In this document: one piece after another, positions 17,132-24,487 of the stretch | Numbering within the stretch: the first letter of the stretch is position 1 | Layout: every line of letters starts with the position of its first letter | Assembly (NCBI GenBank): GCA_035495815.1 | Contig: DATJFH010000129.1 | Coordinates: 1 to 37,068 of the forward strand | Length of the DNA stretch: 37,068 bases | Direction of reading: 5' to 3' | Source: DATJFH01 sp035495815 | Lineage (GTDB): Bacteria > Acidobacteriota > Terriglobia > Bryobacterales > Bryobacteraceae | Notes under the pieces: model-generated | Told to the model about the DNA's origin: nothing | The model's input: the letters and a program-made list of their open reading frames with translations, nothing else | The model's database searches: none | Translations under genes and position numbers: made by a program

Positions 17132-17896
17132 TTACAACCCCATGATCTGCAATCCGGCATCGACGAACAACACGTTGCCGGTAACACCCCTGCCGAGCGG
17201 GCTGGCGAGAAACACGGCCGTATCGGCCACTTCGGCCGGGTCCGTGTTGCGGCGCAGCGGAGCGCGCTCCGCCATCACGGGCAGCATGGTCGAAGAATTC
17301 CTAATGGCGCGGGCCGAAGCGGTCTTGACCATGCCCGCCGAGATCGCGTTTACACGAATCTTCGCGGCTCCGAGGTCGTTCGCGAGGTACCGCACCGACG
17401 CTTCAAGCGATGCCTTGGCCACGCCCATCACGTTGTAGTTCGGAATCACTCGCGTGGAACCGACGTAGGTCAGCGTGGTGATCGAACCGCCTTCCTTCAT
17501 ATGCGGCGCCGCTGCCCGCGCCACCGCGACCAGCGAATACGCGCTGACGTCCTGCGCCAGCAGGAAGCCCGCCCGCGAGGTCTCGACAAAAGGACGGCCG
17601 AGATCCTCGCGATTGGCGAACGCCAGGCTATGGATGACCGCATCGAGCCTCTTGCCTTCGAGCCCGGCCGAGAGCGCCGCCAGGTCTTCGTCCCGGGTCA
17701 CATCGCACGGAAGCAGACGATCGACCGCCAGCCCCTCGGCCAGCGATTCGATCCCTTCCTTCTGATGCTCCCCGAGGTAGCTCAGCGTCAGCCGCGCGCC
17801 CTCCCTCGAAAACGCCTGTGCGATTGCGTACGCCAGACTCCACTTGTTCGCAATCCCCAGGACCAGAGCCTGCTTTCCTTCGAGCAGTCCCGCCAT
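17132..17896 (-). CDS. fabI: Enoyl-[acyl-carrier-protein] reductase (NADH)
   Basis: A 254-residue short-chain dehydrogenase of the FabI class. It reduces the enoyl-ACP double bond in the last step of each fatty-acid elongation round, in the cytoplasm. The N-terminal NAD-binding stretch GIANKWSLAYAIA is the FabI version of the Rossmann glycine motif. The catalytic Tyr154-x6-Lys161 (Y in IPNYNVMGVAK) and the second tyrosine Tyr144 match E. coli FabI Tyr156, Lys163 and Tyr146. The frame stays open far upstream, but that extension is low-complexity shadow translation of the next gene. The ATG at 17896 has GGAGGG 9 bases before it. The gene lies 29 bases after the Gfo/Idh-like gene on the same strand and may be cotranscribed, though no functional link is obvious. 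Confidence 0.95.
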   Translation of the reverse strand: MAGLLEGKQALVLGIANKWSLAYAIAQAFSREGARLTLSYLGEHQKEGIESLAEGLAVDRLLPCDVTRDEDLAALSAGLEGKRLDAVIHSLAFANREDLGRPFVETSRAGFLLAQDVSAYSLVAVARAAAPHMKEGGSITTLTYVGSTRVIPNYNVMGVAKASLEASVRYLANDLGAAKIRVNAISAGMVKTASARAIRNSSTMLPVMAERAPLRRNTDPAEVADTAVFLASPLGRGVTGNVLFVDAGLQIMGL

Positions 17897-17925
17897 TCCC
17901 AGTTTCCCTCCGTGATTGTAGGTTA

Positions 17926-18861
17926 CTATCGCAGCTTCATCGCCGCGCCGCCGGCCTCTTTGCTGCGCTGGGCGGCGTCCATGAAGGCGAAAATCTCCAG
18001 TGTCTCCTCGTTCGAAACGGGGGGCTGCTTCGTCTGGAAGAATTTGATGATCTCGATCAGCAAGGGACGATAACCCGCAACCGCCTTCGGATTGCTCTGC
18101 GAGACCGTTTTCGCCCGGAACACTACGGCGCCGTAGCCGCCATAGGGACGCAGCGCGCGTACCGAGCCAATACGCCCGTCGCGCCACTTTCCGACCACCA
18201 AATCCGCGCCGCCGCTGGACGTGCGCGAGACTTCGACGACGCCGGTCCCCATCAGGGCGAACAGCATCTCGATGGGGTGGATCGCATACCACGACAGGTC
18301 GAGCTTGTGATGCTCCTCGAGCGGTCCCGGCCCCCACGTGGTGACGCCCAGAGTGTCGGGGAACTTCATGGTAGTGGCGATCTCGCCATATCGCAGGCTC
18401 GATGAACTGAACCACGGCACGCCCGCATCCTTGGCCAGTTTGGCGATCATGCGCGCGTCCTCGAGCGTCGAGGCCAGCGGCTTGTCGATAAACATCGGCT
18501 TGCCGGCGGCGATGACAGCCTTTGCCTGCTCGAGGTGCGTGCGGCCGTCCACGCTTTCGATCAGCACCGCGTCCACCTTGCGGCAAAGCGAGGCGATGTC
18601 CGGGGTGAACTCCACTTTCCATTTGGTCTTCAACTCTTCGGCGAACTTGTCCACGCGAGTCGCGCTGGACTCGACGTCCTTGCTTCCTCCCTTGTAGGCG
18701 GCCACCACTCGCGCTCCGTCCACGTGATCGGGCAGAGAGGGGTCGTTCAAAATTTTGGTGAAGGCGACGACATGCGAAGTGTCGGTCCCGACAATACCCA
18801 GGCGCAGGTCCGCGCCGGCGGCGGTCAGAGAGGCGGCCAACAAAGCGGCAAAGAGTTTCAC
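17926..18861 (-). CDS. Gfo/Idh/MocA-like oxidoreductase with signal peptide
   Basis: A 311-residue protein. It starts at a GTG (18859-18861) followed by a clear hydrophobic signal sequence (KLFAALLAASLTAAGA), then an NAD(P)-binding Rossmann start (LRLGIVGTDTSH). The family lysine motif appears as DKP at residues 126-128 (FIDKPLAST), and His195 lies in the AIHPIEML segment, where the family carries its catalytic His. Family members oxidise or reduce sugars and related polyols using tightly bound NAD(P). A signal peptide implies periplasmic location, as reported for other exported Gfo/Idh proteins. The ribosome binding site is poor: GGAG touches the GTG. It is divergent from recG with 30 bases between starts. 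The substrate is unknown. Confidence 0.82.
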   Translation of the reverse strand: MKLFAALLAASLTAAGADLRLGIVGTDTSHVVAFTKILNDPSLPDHVDGARVVAAYKGGSKDVESSATRVDKFAEELKTKWKVEFTPDIASLCRKVDAVLIESVDGRTHLEQAKAVIAAGKPMFIDKPLASTLEDARMIAKLAKDAGVPWFSSSSLRYGEIATTMKFPDTLGVTTWGPGPLEEHHKLDLSWYAIHPIEMLFALMGTGVVEVSRTSSGGADLVVGKWRDGRIGSVRALRPYGGYGAVVFRAKTVSQSNPKAVAGYRPLLIEIIKFFQTKQPPVSNEETLEIFAFMDAAQRSKEAGGAAMKLR

Positions 18862-18891
18862 TCCGGCATTGTACCGGATGTTGCATGATGG

Positions 18892-21006
18892 ATGTCGAGC
18901 CTGCCCATGGACCTCTCCACATCGCTGACCTACCTCAAAGGCGTCGGACCGGGCCGGGCGGCGATGTTCGAAGCCAAGGGACTTCACACCGTGGAGGACC
19001 TGCTCTCCTACTTCCCCTTCCGCTACGAAGACCGCAGCAACATGAAGACGATCTCGCAGCTCGCGCCCGGCGAGATGGCGACCGTGATCGCCGAAGTCCG
19101 CTCGGCCAAGCTGGCGGGCCTGCGGCGCCGCGACCTGGGGCTCTTCGAGGCGGTCTTCACCGACTCCTCCCGCGCCACCATCCTGGGAAAGTGGTTTCAC
19201 GGAAAATACCTGGCCGGCGTGCTGACTCCGGGGCAGAAAGTGGCTCTGTTCGGGAAGGTGGAGTACGACACCTTCACGGGAGCGCTGAGCATGCTGCACC
19301 CGGAGATCGAACTCCTGACCGGCGACGAGGACGAGGGTCCCGCGGCTCTGCACGTGGGGCGAATCACGCCGGTTTATGAAGCGGTCGCCAAGATCAGCAC
19401 GCGTGTGCTGCGCACTCTGATCCACAACACGCTGGCCACACTTCCGGGCGTGGCCGATCAGATCCCGGCCCGCATCCGGGAGCGTCTGCGGCTGCCGGAT
19501 CGCTGGACGGCCATTCGCGCCGCGCACTTCCCTCCCCCGGACAGCGACCTGCGCCTGTTGAACAGCTTCCGGTCGCCGGCGCACTTCCGGCTGATCTTCG
19601 AGGAGTTCTTCTGGCTGGAGTGCGGCCTGGCGCTCAAGCGGAACAAGGCGCGCACCATGCCCGGCATCGCCTTCGATCTGAACGAGCAGGTGAGGGAGCG
19701 CATCAAGGCGATGCTGCCGTTCAAACCCACCGCCGCCCAGAAGCGCGTGCTCGGGGAGATCGCGCACGACATGGCGGCGCCGCGTCCCATGAACCGGCTG
19801 CTGCAAGGAGACGTGGGCAGCGGCAAGACGATCGTGGCCGCGGAAGCCGCCGTGATTGCCATCGAGAACGGATATCAGGTAGCGGTGCTCGCGCCCACCG
19901 AAATTCTGGCCAACCAGCATTACATTTCCCTGAAGCAGCTTTTCTCCAAGCTGGGCTACGTGGCCGCGCTGATCACCGGCGCCTTCACCAGCCGCGAGAA
20001 GACGCAGCTCAAGAAGCTGCTTGCGGAAGGCCTGGCCCACGTCGCGGTGGGGACCCATGCGCTGATCGAGAAAGATCTCGAGTTTCACCGGCTTGGCCTG
20101 GCGATCATCGACGAGCAGCATCGCTTCGGCGTGATGCAGCGGTTCGAGCTGGCGCGGAAAGGCGTGCACCCGGACGTCCTGGTGATGACAGCCACGCCGA
20201 TTCCGCGAACGCTGGCCCTCACGCTTTACGGCGACCTGGATATTTCCGTGATCGACGAGCTGCCTCCAGGCCGCCGGCCGATCGTGACCAAGCACGTCAC
20301 CGAAGACCAGATCGAGCTGGTCTACAGTTTCGTCAAGCAACAGATCGACGCCGGCCGGCAGGCTTACGTGGTGTATCCCGTGATCGAGGAATCCGAGACG
20401 CAGGCCATGAAGGCGGCGGAGAAGATGTACGAGCATCTTTCGCGGGAGGTGTATCCCGGGATCACCGTCGGCCTGCTGCACGGGCGGCTTCGGTCCGAAG
20501 AAAAAGAGGCGGTGATGGAGCGCTTCAAGCAGGGCCACACCAAGATTCTGGTTTCGACGACGGTGATCGAAGTCGGAGTCGACGTCCCTAACGCGACGGT
20601 GATGCTGATCGAACAGGCGGAGCGGTACGGGCTGGCGCAACTCCACCAGCTTCGCGGGCGGGTGGGACGCGGCGGGGAGCAGAGCTATTGCATCCTGGTC
20701 ACCGGCCGTCTGGGCGATACGGCCCGGGAGCGGATCCGCACGCTGGTGGATTCGAACGACGGCTTCGCGATCGCCGAGACGGATTTGAAGCTGCGGGGTC
20801 CGGGGGAATTTTTCGGCACGAAGCAGAGCGGCTTGCCCGCGCTGCGAATCGCCAGCGTGATTCGGGATCGCGAGATCCTGGAAGCCGCCCGCCGCGAGGC
20901 GATGGACTTCGTGAATGATCCTCCGTCGGAGGAAGAGCTACGCGGCGCGGTGGCGTATATACGGGATCACTGGCAGCGCCGTTACGGTCTGGCGCAAGTG
21001 GGGTAG
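18892..21006 (+). CDS. recG: ATP-dependent DNA helicase RecG
   Basis: A 704-residue helicase that remodels stalled replication forks and Holliday junctions. An N-terminal helix-hairpin-like segment (YLKGVGPGRAAMFEAKG) and the OB-fold wedge domain precede the helicase core. Motifs: Walker A GDVGSGKT at 306-313, the DEQH box at 407-410 (IIDEQHRFGV), TATPIPRTLALTLYGD, and the C-terminal HQLRGRVGRG with the TRG-type region after it. The length is normal. Start at ATG 18892; an ATG at 18907 is an alternative because neither has a strong ribosome binding site. It stands alone on the plus strand, divergent from the Gfo/Idh-like gene and convergent with the 21066-22343 gene. Confidence 0.96.
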   Translation: MSSLPMDLSTSLTYLKGVGPGRAAMFEAKGLHTVEDLLSYFPFRYEDRSNMKTISQLAPGEMATVIAEVRSAKLAGLRRRDLGLFEAVFTDSSRATILGKWFHGKYLAGVLTPGQKVALFGKVEYDTFTGALSMLHPEIELLTGDEDEGPAALHVGRITPVYEAVAKISTRVLRTLIHNTLATLPGVADQIPARIRERLRLPDRWTAIRAAHFPPPDSDLRLLNSFRSPAHFRLIFEEFFWLECGLALKRNKARTMPGIAFDLNEQVRERIKAMLPFKPTAAQKRVLGEIAHDMAAPRPMNRLLQGDVGSGKTIVAAEAAVIAIENGYQVAVLAPTEILANQHYISLKQLFSKLGYVAALITGAFTSREKTQLKKLLAEGLAHVAVGTHALIEKDLEFHRLGLAIIDEQHRFGVMQRFELARKGVHPDVLVMTATPIPRTLALTLYGDLDISVIDELPPGRRPIVTKHVTEDQIELVYSFVKQQIDAGRQAYVVYPVIEESETQAMKAAEKMYEHLSREVYPGITVGLLHGRLRSEEKEAVMERFKQGHTKILVSTTVIEVGVDVPNATVMLIEQAERYGLAQLHQLRGRVGRGGEQSYCILVTGRLGDTARERIRTLVDSNDGFAIAETDLKLRGPGEFFGTKQSGLPALRIASVIRDREILEAARREAMDFVNDPPSEEELRGAVAYIRDHWQRRYGLAQVG

Positions 21007-21021
21007 CCAAGTGTTTCCGCG

Positions 21022-21044
21022 GCGCTTCCAGGCTCGCGAAGCGC
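21022..21044. terminator. Hairpin between convergent recG and membrane-protein genes
   Basis: GCGCTTC (21022-21028) pairs with GAAGCGC (21038-21044) around a 9-base loop, 15 bases after the recG stop. It is well placed for bidirectional termination but no T-tract follows. Confidence 0.4.
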
Positions 21045-21065
21045 GTGCAGGCGGGCGCGGCAAGT

Positions 21066-22343
21066 TTAGGGGTTAGGCGCCGGCCCCCCATCCGCCTGGG
21101 GACGGTCCGGCTTCGGCCGCTCCGGAGCGATCGGGTGGAAGCCGTCCGCGGTCACTTCTACCGTGCGCACCTGGCCTATGGCGCCCAGGGGACCCGCGGG
21201 CCTGCCGTTAACGGCCAGTTCGACTCCGCCCGCATTGCCGAGTTGCACGCGGACTCTTCCCGTTGTATCGAGACTTCGTGTCTGGCCCGGCTCGAGGACT
21301 TTGGCGAAGGTCAGCTTCTCATCCTCGTATACGCCTACCCAAGTTGCCTGGCTCGCTTTCAATTCGATCTTCAAGGACGCCCCTGTGGCTGTCCGAACCG
21401 GTGGAGGCTTGGGAACAGGCTTGGACGCGGGAGTTACGGACACAACCGGCGCAGGCTGCGGGGGAGGTTCAGCGGACTTCGCCTGCCGTATGGGATCCGC
21501 GGCTTGTACGTGCGCGGCCGAGGTCCTCGGCTCCTGGGTTCCGTAATACAATCCCAGGCCTCCGAGCACGGCCAGCGCCAGCACAGCCGCCGGAATGCGC
21601 CAGGCGATCGGCGACGGTTCGGACGGCGGATTCGTCGCCTCCAATGCCGGTGGCAGCTTCTCCATCTGGCGGGTGGCCCGGTCGCAGAATGCGTCGACCG
21701 CCACCAGCAGGTTTTGCAAATTCCGCTCCGTATTGGCGGTCGTGCCCCGCAGGCCCTGAATCTCGTCACCGTGCCGGCTGACTTCGGTCTCGAGCCTCGC
21801 CACGCGTTCCGCCAGGCCGCCGTGCTCCCGGCGCTCGCGAAACAGAGTTGCGGCGGCGGTGGGATCCAAAGCGGCCGGCATCCGCGACTCCCCGTCTCCA
21901 CCCTCCGTCCGATCGAGCAGTAGCCGTATCTCCTCGGTAATCCGCAACGCTTCCCGTTTCGAAAGGGACCGCCACTCACCCGGCTCGTTCTCCTGATCGT
22001 TCTGATAGAGGCCGAACCCGATGAGCTCGTCTTCCCCGATCCCGTCGGCGATCCTGGCGAATTGGGCGATCGTGGACCGGCGCATCTGCGTGACGCCGTC
22101 GAAGGCCGCGTAGAACTGCCGGATCTGCTCGGGCTCAACCGGCCCTACATACTCGGCCGTGAAGTTCAGGGACTTGTTATCGAAGTCGGACCCTACCCAG
22201 ACGCCGGAATTCGCGGCTATGTGCACATCCTCGCCGAGCATCCGAAAGAACTTCTGGGTCTGGTCGACCACGCTGGCCAGCTTGTGCAGCGGCACCCCGG
22301 CGCCACCCCGGTTGAGTTCGACACGTATGCGCAGTCGGGACAT
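21066..22343 (-). CDS. Membrane protein with RodZ-type C-terminal domain, novel N-domain
   Basis: A 425-residue protein with an unusual layout. Residues 1-115 form a compact alpha/beta domain I do not recognise (LRIRVELNRGGAGVPLHKLA, later FTAEYVGPVEPEQI). Residues about 172-230 are a heptad-like coiled coil (LAERVARLETEVSRHGDEI). One transmembrane helix spans about 249-268, then a Pro-rich linker, then a beta domain at about 322-400 (LKIELKASQATWVGVYEDEK, then VTADGFHP) resembling DUF4115, the periplasmic C-terminal domain of RodZ. The N-terminal helix-turn-helix of RodZ is absent. It lies 7 bases after the TPR gene and is the last gene of a three-gene operon. An inside-to-outside envelope or morphogenesis role is inferred only. 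Confidence 0.78.
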   Translation of the reverse strand: MSRLRIRVELNRGGAGVPLHKLASVVDQTQKFFRMLGEDVHIAANSGVWVGSDFDNKSLNFTAEYVGPVEPEQIRQFYAAFDGVTQMRRSTIAQFARIADGIGEDELIGFGLYQNDQENEPGEWRSLSKREALRITEEIRLLLDRTEGGDGESRMPAALDPTAAATLFRERREHGGLAERVARLETEVSRHGDEIQGLRGTTANTERNLQNLLVAVDAFCDRATRQMEKLPPALEATNPPSEPSPIAWRIPAAVLALAVLGGLGLYYGTQEPRTSAAHVQAADPIRQAKSAEPPPQPAPVVSVTPASKPVPKPPPVRTATGASLKIELKASQATWVGVYEDEKLTFAKVLEPGQTRSLDTTGRVRVQLGNAGGVELAVNGRPAGPLGAIGQVRTVEVTADGFHPIAPERPKPDRPQADGGPAPNP

Positions 22344-22350
22344 GCTTTTC

Positions 22351-23142
22351 CTATGCGATTGATCGCGCCGGCGGCGCGGAGTTCATCTTCTGCTGCGCGA
22401 AGCGCAGGTTGAACCAGCCCGCGAACGTGTCGGGATCGATTTCCACCAGGCGGCGGCAATACTCGATCGCGGCGGGTTGATCGCCATTCCGCATTGCCAG
22501 CATGGCCATTCCCTGAAGGGCTACCTTGGATTGCGGATGGATTTTCAGAAGCTGCCGGGAATAATACCCGAGCGATTCAGCGTCCTGTCGAGCTACGCTC
22601 AGGGCAATCAGGTTGGCCAGGGGCTCGGCGGCGCCCGGATCGATCTGCAACAGCTCGCGATATACCTCGCCAGCTTCGTCGAGCCGGCCGAGCTGCTGGA
22701 GCGATACTGCCTTGCCCAGCAGCGCCGATTCCCTTTCGCCCCCGGCGGACAGGTACTGCTCGAAGCAGGCCAACGCCTGCTCGGCTCCGTCCAGATGCAG
22801 CAGGCAGGCTCCCAGGCCGATCAACGCCTGCACGCGTCCGGGGTCGAGTTCGACGGCGCGCCGGAAGGAGCCGGCGGCCGCCTTCCACTGCTCCAGCTTT
22901 TCAAGGCATACCGCCAGATCGAAATGGGCGAGCGGATGGCCGGGCTCGGCGGCAATGGCGGCTGTGAAACTACCGGCCGCCTCCTCATAGCGCTTCTGTT
23001 CGAACTGAGCCCGTCCGGCAGCCATAGCGGCTTCAGCCGGGGATTGGCCCGGAGATTCCCCCGGGGATCCAGCTGGCGGGCGCAGGAGCTTTTCGATCGG
23101 GTCCTCATCGACCCACTGCCACCTCTCGGATTCCTCGCTCAT
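22351..23142 (-). CDS. Tetratricopeptide repeat protein
   Basis: A 263-residue soluble protein with tandem TPR helices from about residue 35 to 240. Consensus pieces include QKRYEEAAGSFTAAIAAEPG, AHFDLAVCLEKLEQWKAAA, AVELDPGR and CRRLVEIDPD. There is no signal peptide, so it should be cytoplasmic; the acidic N-terminus (MSEESERWQWVDED) looks disordered. Its ATG overlaps the stop of the upstream gene by 4 bases (ATGA), and it is followed after 7 bases by the RodZ-C-like gene. It is the middle member of a translationally coupled operon and probably an adaptor between its two membrane neighbours (inference). Confidence 0.85.
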   Translation of the reverse strand: MSEESERWQWVDEDPIEKLLRPPAGSPGESPGQSPAEAAMAAGRAQFEQKRYEEAAGSFTAAIAAEPGHPLAHFDLAVCLEKLEQWKAAAGSFRRAVELDPGRVQALIGLGACLLHLDGAEQALACFEQYLSAGGERESALLGKAVSLQQLGRLDEAGEVYRELLQIDPGAAEPLANLIALSVARQDAESLGYYSRQLLKIHPQSKVALQGMAMLAMRNGDQPAAIEYCRRLVEIDPDTFAGWFNLRFAQQKMNSAPPARSIA

Positions 23143-24053
23143 TGCCGCCCTCCCTTCGGAAATGAAATTTGTACCGACGCCACCTGGCCCTGTTCAGTCC
23201 TCTCGTTCAGGAATCCGACACCGCCCGTTTTCAGACGCGCGTCTTCCCAATCCTCCACCAACTGATTTTGAACGTAGACCGTAAACCGGGATCCGGTGGC
23301 ATCAAGCCGGACTTTGAGCCGCGTCCCGGGCGCAGCGGCAATCGGAAGCATTCGCTGGATGTGCGGCCCCTCTACCCCCCGGATGACGGCGAAACGGGTG
23401 ATTGCCATTCCGGGCGGGATCGATTCCAGCTTACCGACATAGTAATTCTTGGAATCCCCTGCCCGGAACACCCAGCCGAGGCTCTTGCGCTCGATCAGGC
23501 CGGAGAATTCCAGCCGGTAATCGGACATCGCGACCGAAGGCCGGTAGATGGAGATCTGCCGTCCCCGCGCCGACCCTGTTGAGTCCGAAGCCCACTCCGT
23601 GATCCAGCCGGCGCTGCCCATTTCGGTGGCGGAAGGCGCGGTCTCATCCCGCGTTGCCGAGCGTTCCGTCCAGCGGAGAGCCAGCAGGGCGACGGGGATC
23701 ATTAGCGCAGCCGCAGCCGGAAACATCCAGCGGCGCGGTCCGCGCTCGGGCTCGGAAACGAAGCTGGGAGTGGAAAGCGGCGCATCCTCCCTGGGAGCCG
23801 GCAGCTCGCGGCGATGGGCGGGAGAGAGCGCCGGACGCCTCATCCGCGGGACGACCATCTCCCATTCCTTGGCATCGGAAGCGCGGGCAGGCGCCGGACG
23901 GCGCGCCGGGACGGTGGCTGCAGGAGCGGACGGCTCGGCCATACCCAACGTCCGGGTCAGGGAACGCCAGGTCACTTCGAAGCGGAACGGGATCGCCGCG
24001 CCCGCAAGGATCTCAGGTCCGGTTCGAAAGGCCTGCATTCCAGGTTCGGCCAT
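23139..24053 (-). CDS. Single-pass membrane protein with LamG/DUF1080-like domain
   Basis: A 304-residue protein. The N-terminal half is Pro/Ala/Arg-rich and probably cytoplasmic and disordered, apart from an initial segment (FRTGPEILAGAAIPFRFEVT). A transmembrane helix spans about 109-127 (MFPAAAALMIPVALLALRW). Residues about 148-304 look like a concanavalin/LamG-type jelly roll (YRLEFSGLIERKSLGWVFRA, FTVYVQNQLVEDW, LKTGGVGFLNER), as in DUF1080 proteins, and would lie outside the inner membrane. ATG 24053 is chosen because GGAG lies 8 bases upstream; a TTG at 24059 is the in-frame alternative. It is the first gene of the operon. Ligand binding, possibly glycan, is inferred from the fold. Confidence 0.75.
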   Translation of the reverse strand: MAEPGMQAFRTGPEILAGAAIPFRFEVTWRSLTRTLGMAEPSAPAATVPARRPAPARASDAKEWEMVVPRMRRPALSPAHRRELPAPREDAPLSTPSFVSEPERGPRRWMFPAAAALMIPVALLALRWTERSATRDETAPSATEMGSAGWITEWASDSTGSARGRQISIYRPSVAMSDYRLEFSGLIERKSLGWVFRAGDSKNYYVGKLESIPPGMAITRFAVIRGVEGPHIQRMLPIAAAPGTRLKVRLDATGSRFTVYVQNQLVEDWEDARLKTGGVGFLNERTEQGQVASVQISFPKGGRQ

Positions 24054-24487
24054 GATCAAAACTCCAGCTTAGGAGCCGTTTGTGAAGCTAGGTTATTAGC
24101 AGCTCTTGGAGACGGGTACTTAATACTACCTCAATCCCGTAAGTTTACACTGTGCCACAAGGTATAGTATTACGTCAATGGGCTCGCCTAGACACAGGGG
24201 GTTAGTCGCCCAAAACAGCATCTAAACCGCCAGTTCTATAACCATAAGTCTAACAAAATAAAACTCCTAGGACCAGACGATTTGTCTTTTTACCTAAGCA
24301 GACGGCTTAGTACGGTCTAAGTGTTTTTCCGGTAGTATATTTCCTCGATACAAGGTACAAATAACCTATTCCCGTACTTAAGGAATAGCGGCGCTTCGGC
24401 AAAAGCCGGATGGTTGTTATTCAAGAATCAGGAAAGTGAACAGGTGGCCCCCGTCAGGCTGCAACGCCCTGGGGACCCGGAGGAGTT
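24054..24487. other. AT-rich divergent intergenic region
   Basis: These 434 bases separate the unknown three-gene operon (-) from the GGDEF-EAL gene (+). Up to about 24395 they are visibly richer in A and T than any neighbour. They contain many CTAG/CTTAG/CTAAG-type words (for example CCTAGG, CCTAAG, GCTTAG, TCTAAG) and a repeated GTACTTAA (in GGGTACTTAATAC and CCCGTACTTAAGG). No coding frame stands up. It presumably holds both promoters, but I could not place -35/-10 pairs with confidence, nor match a known riboswitch. Confidence 0.5.

Noticed and set aside
17897..18922. Upstream extension of the fabI frame to a protein of nearly 600 residues
   Set aside because: The extension is Arg-rich shadow translation of the Gfo/Idh-like gene; fabI has a good ribosome binding site at its own ATG.
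18862..20646. Long open frame antisense to recG continuing into the Gfo/Idh-like gene
   Set aside because: Its composition is typical of antisense frames in GC-rich genes, and recG is unmistakable on the other strand.
24386..24487. Possible cyclic-di-GMP riboswitch upstream of the GGDEF-EAL gene
   Set aside because: The conserved GEMM core words (such as CACGCA-AGGGCAAACC and GACGCAAAGCC) are absent; only short hairpins are seen.
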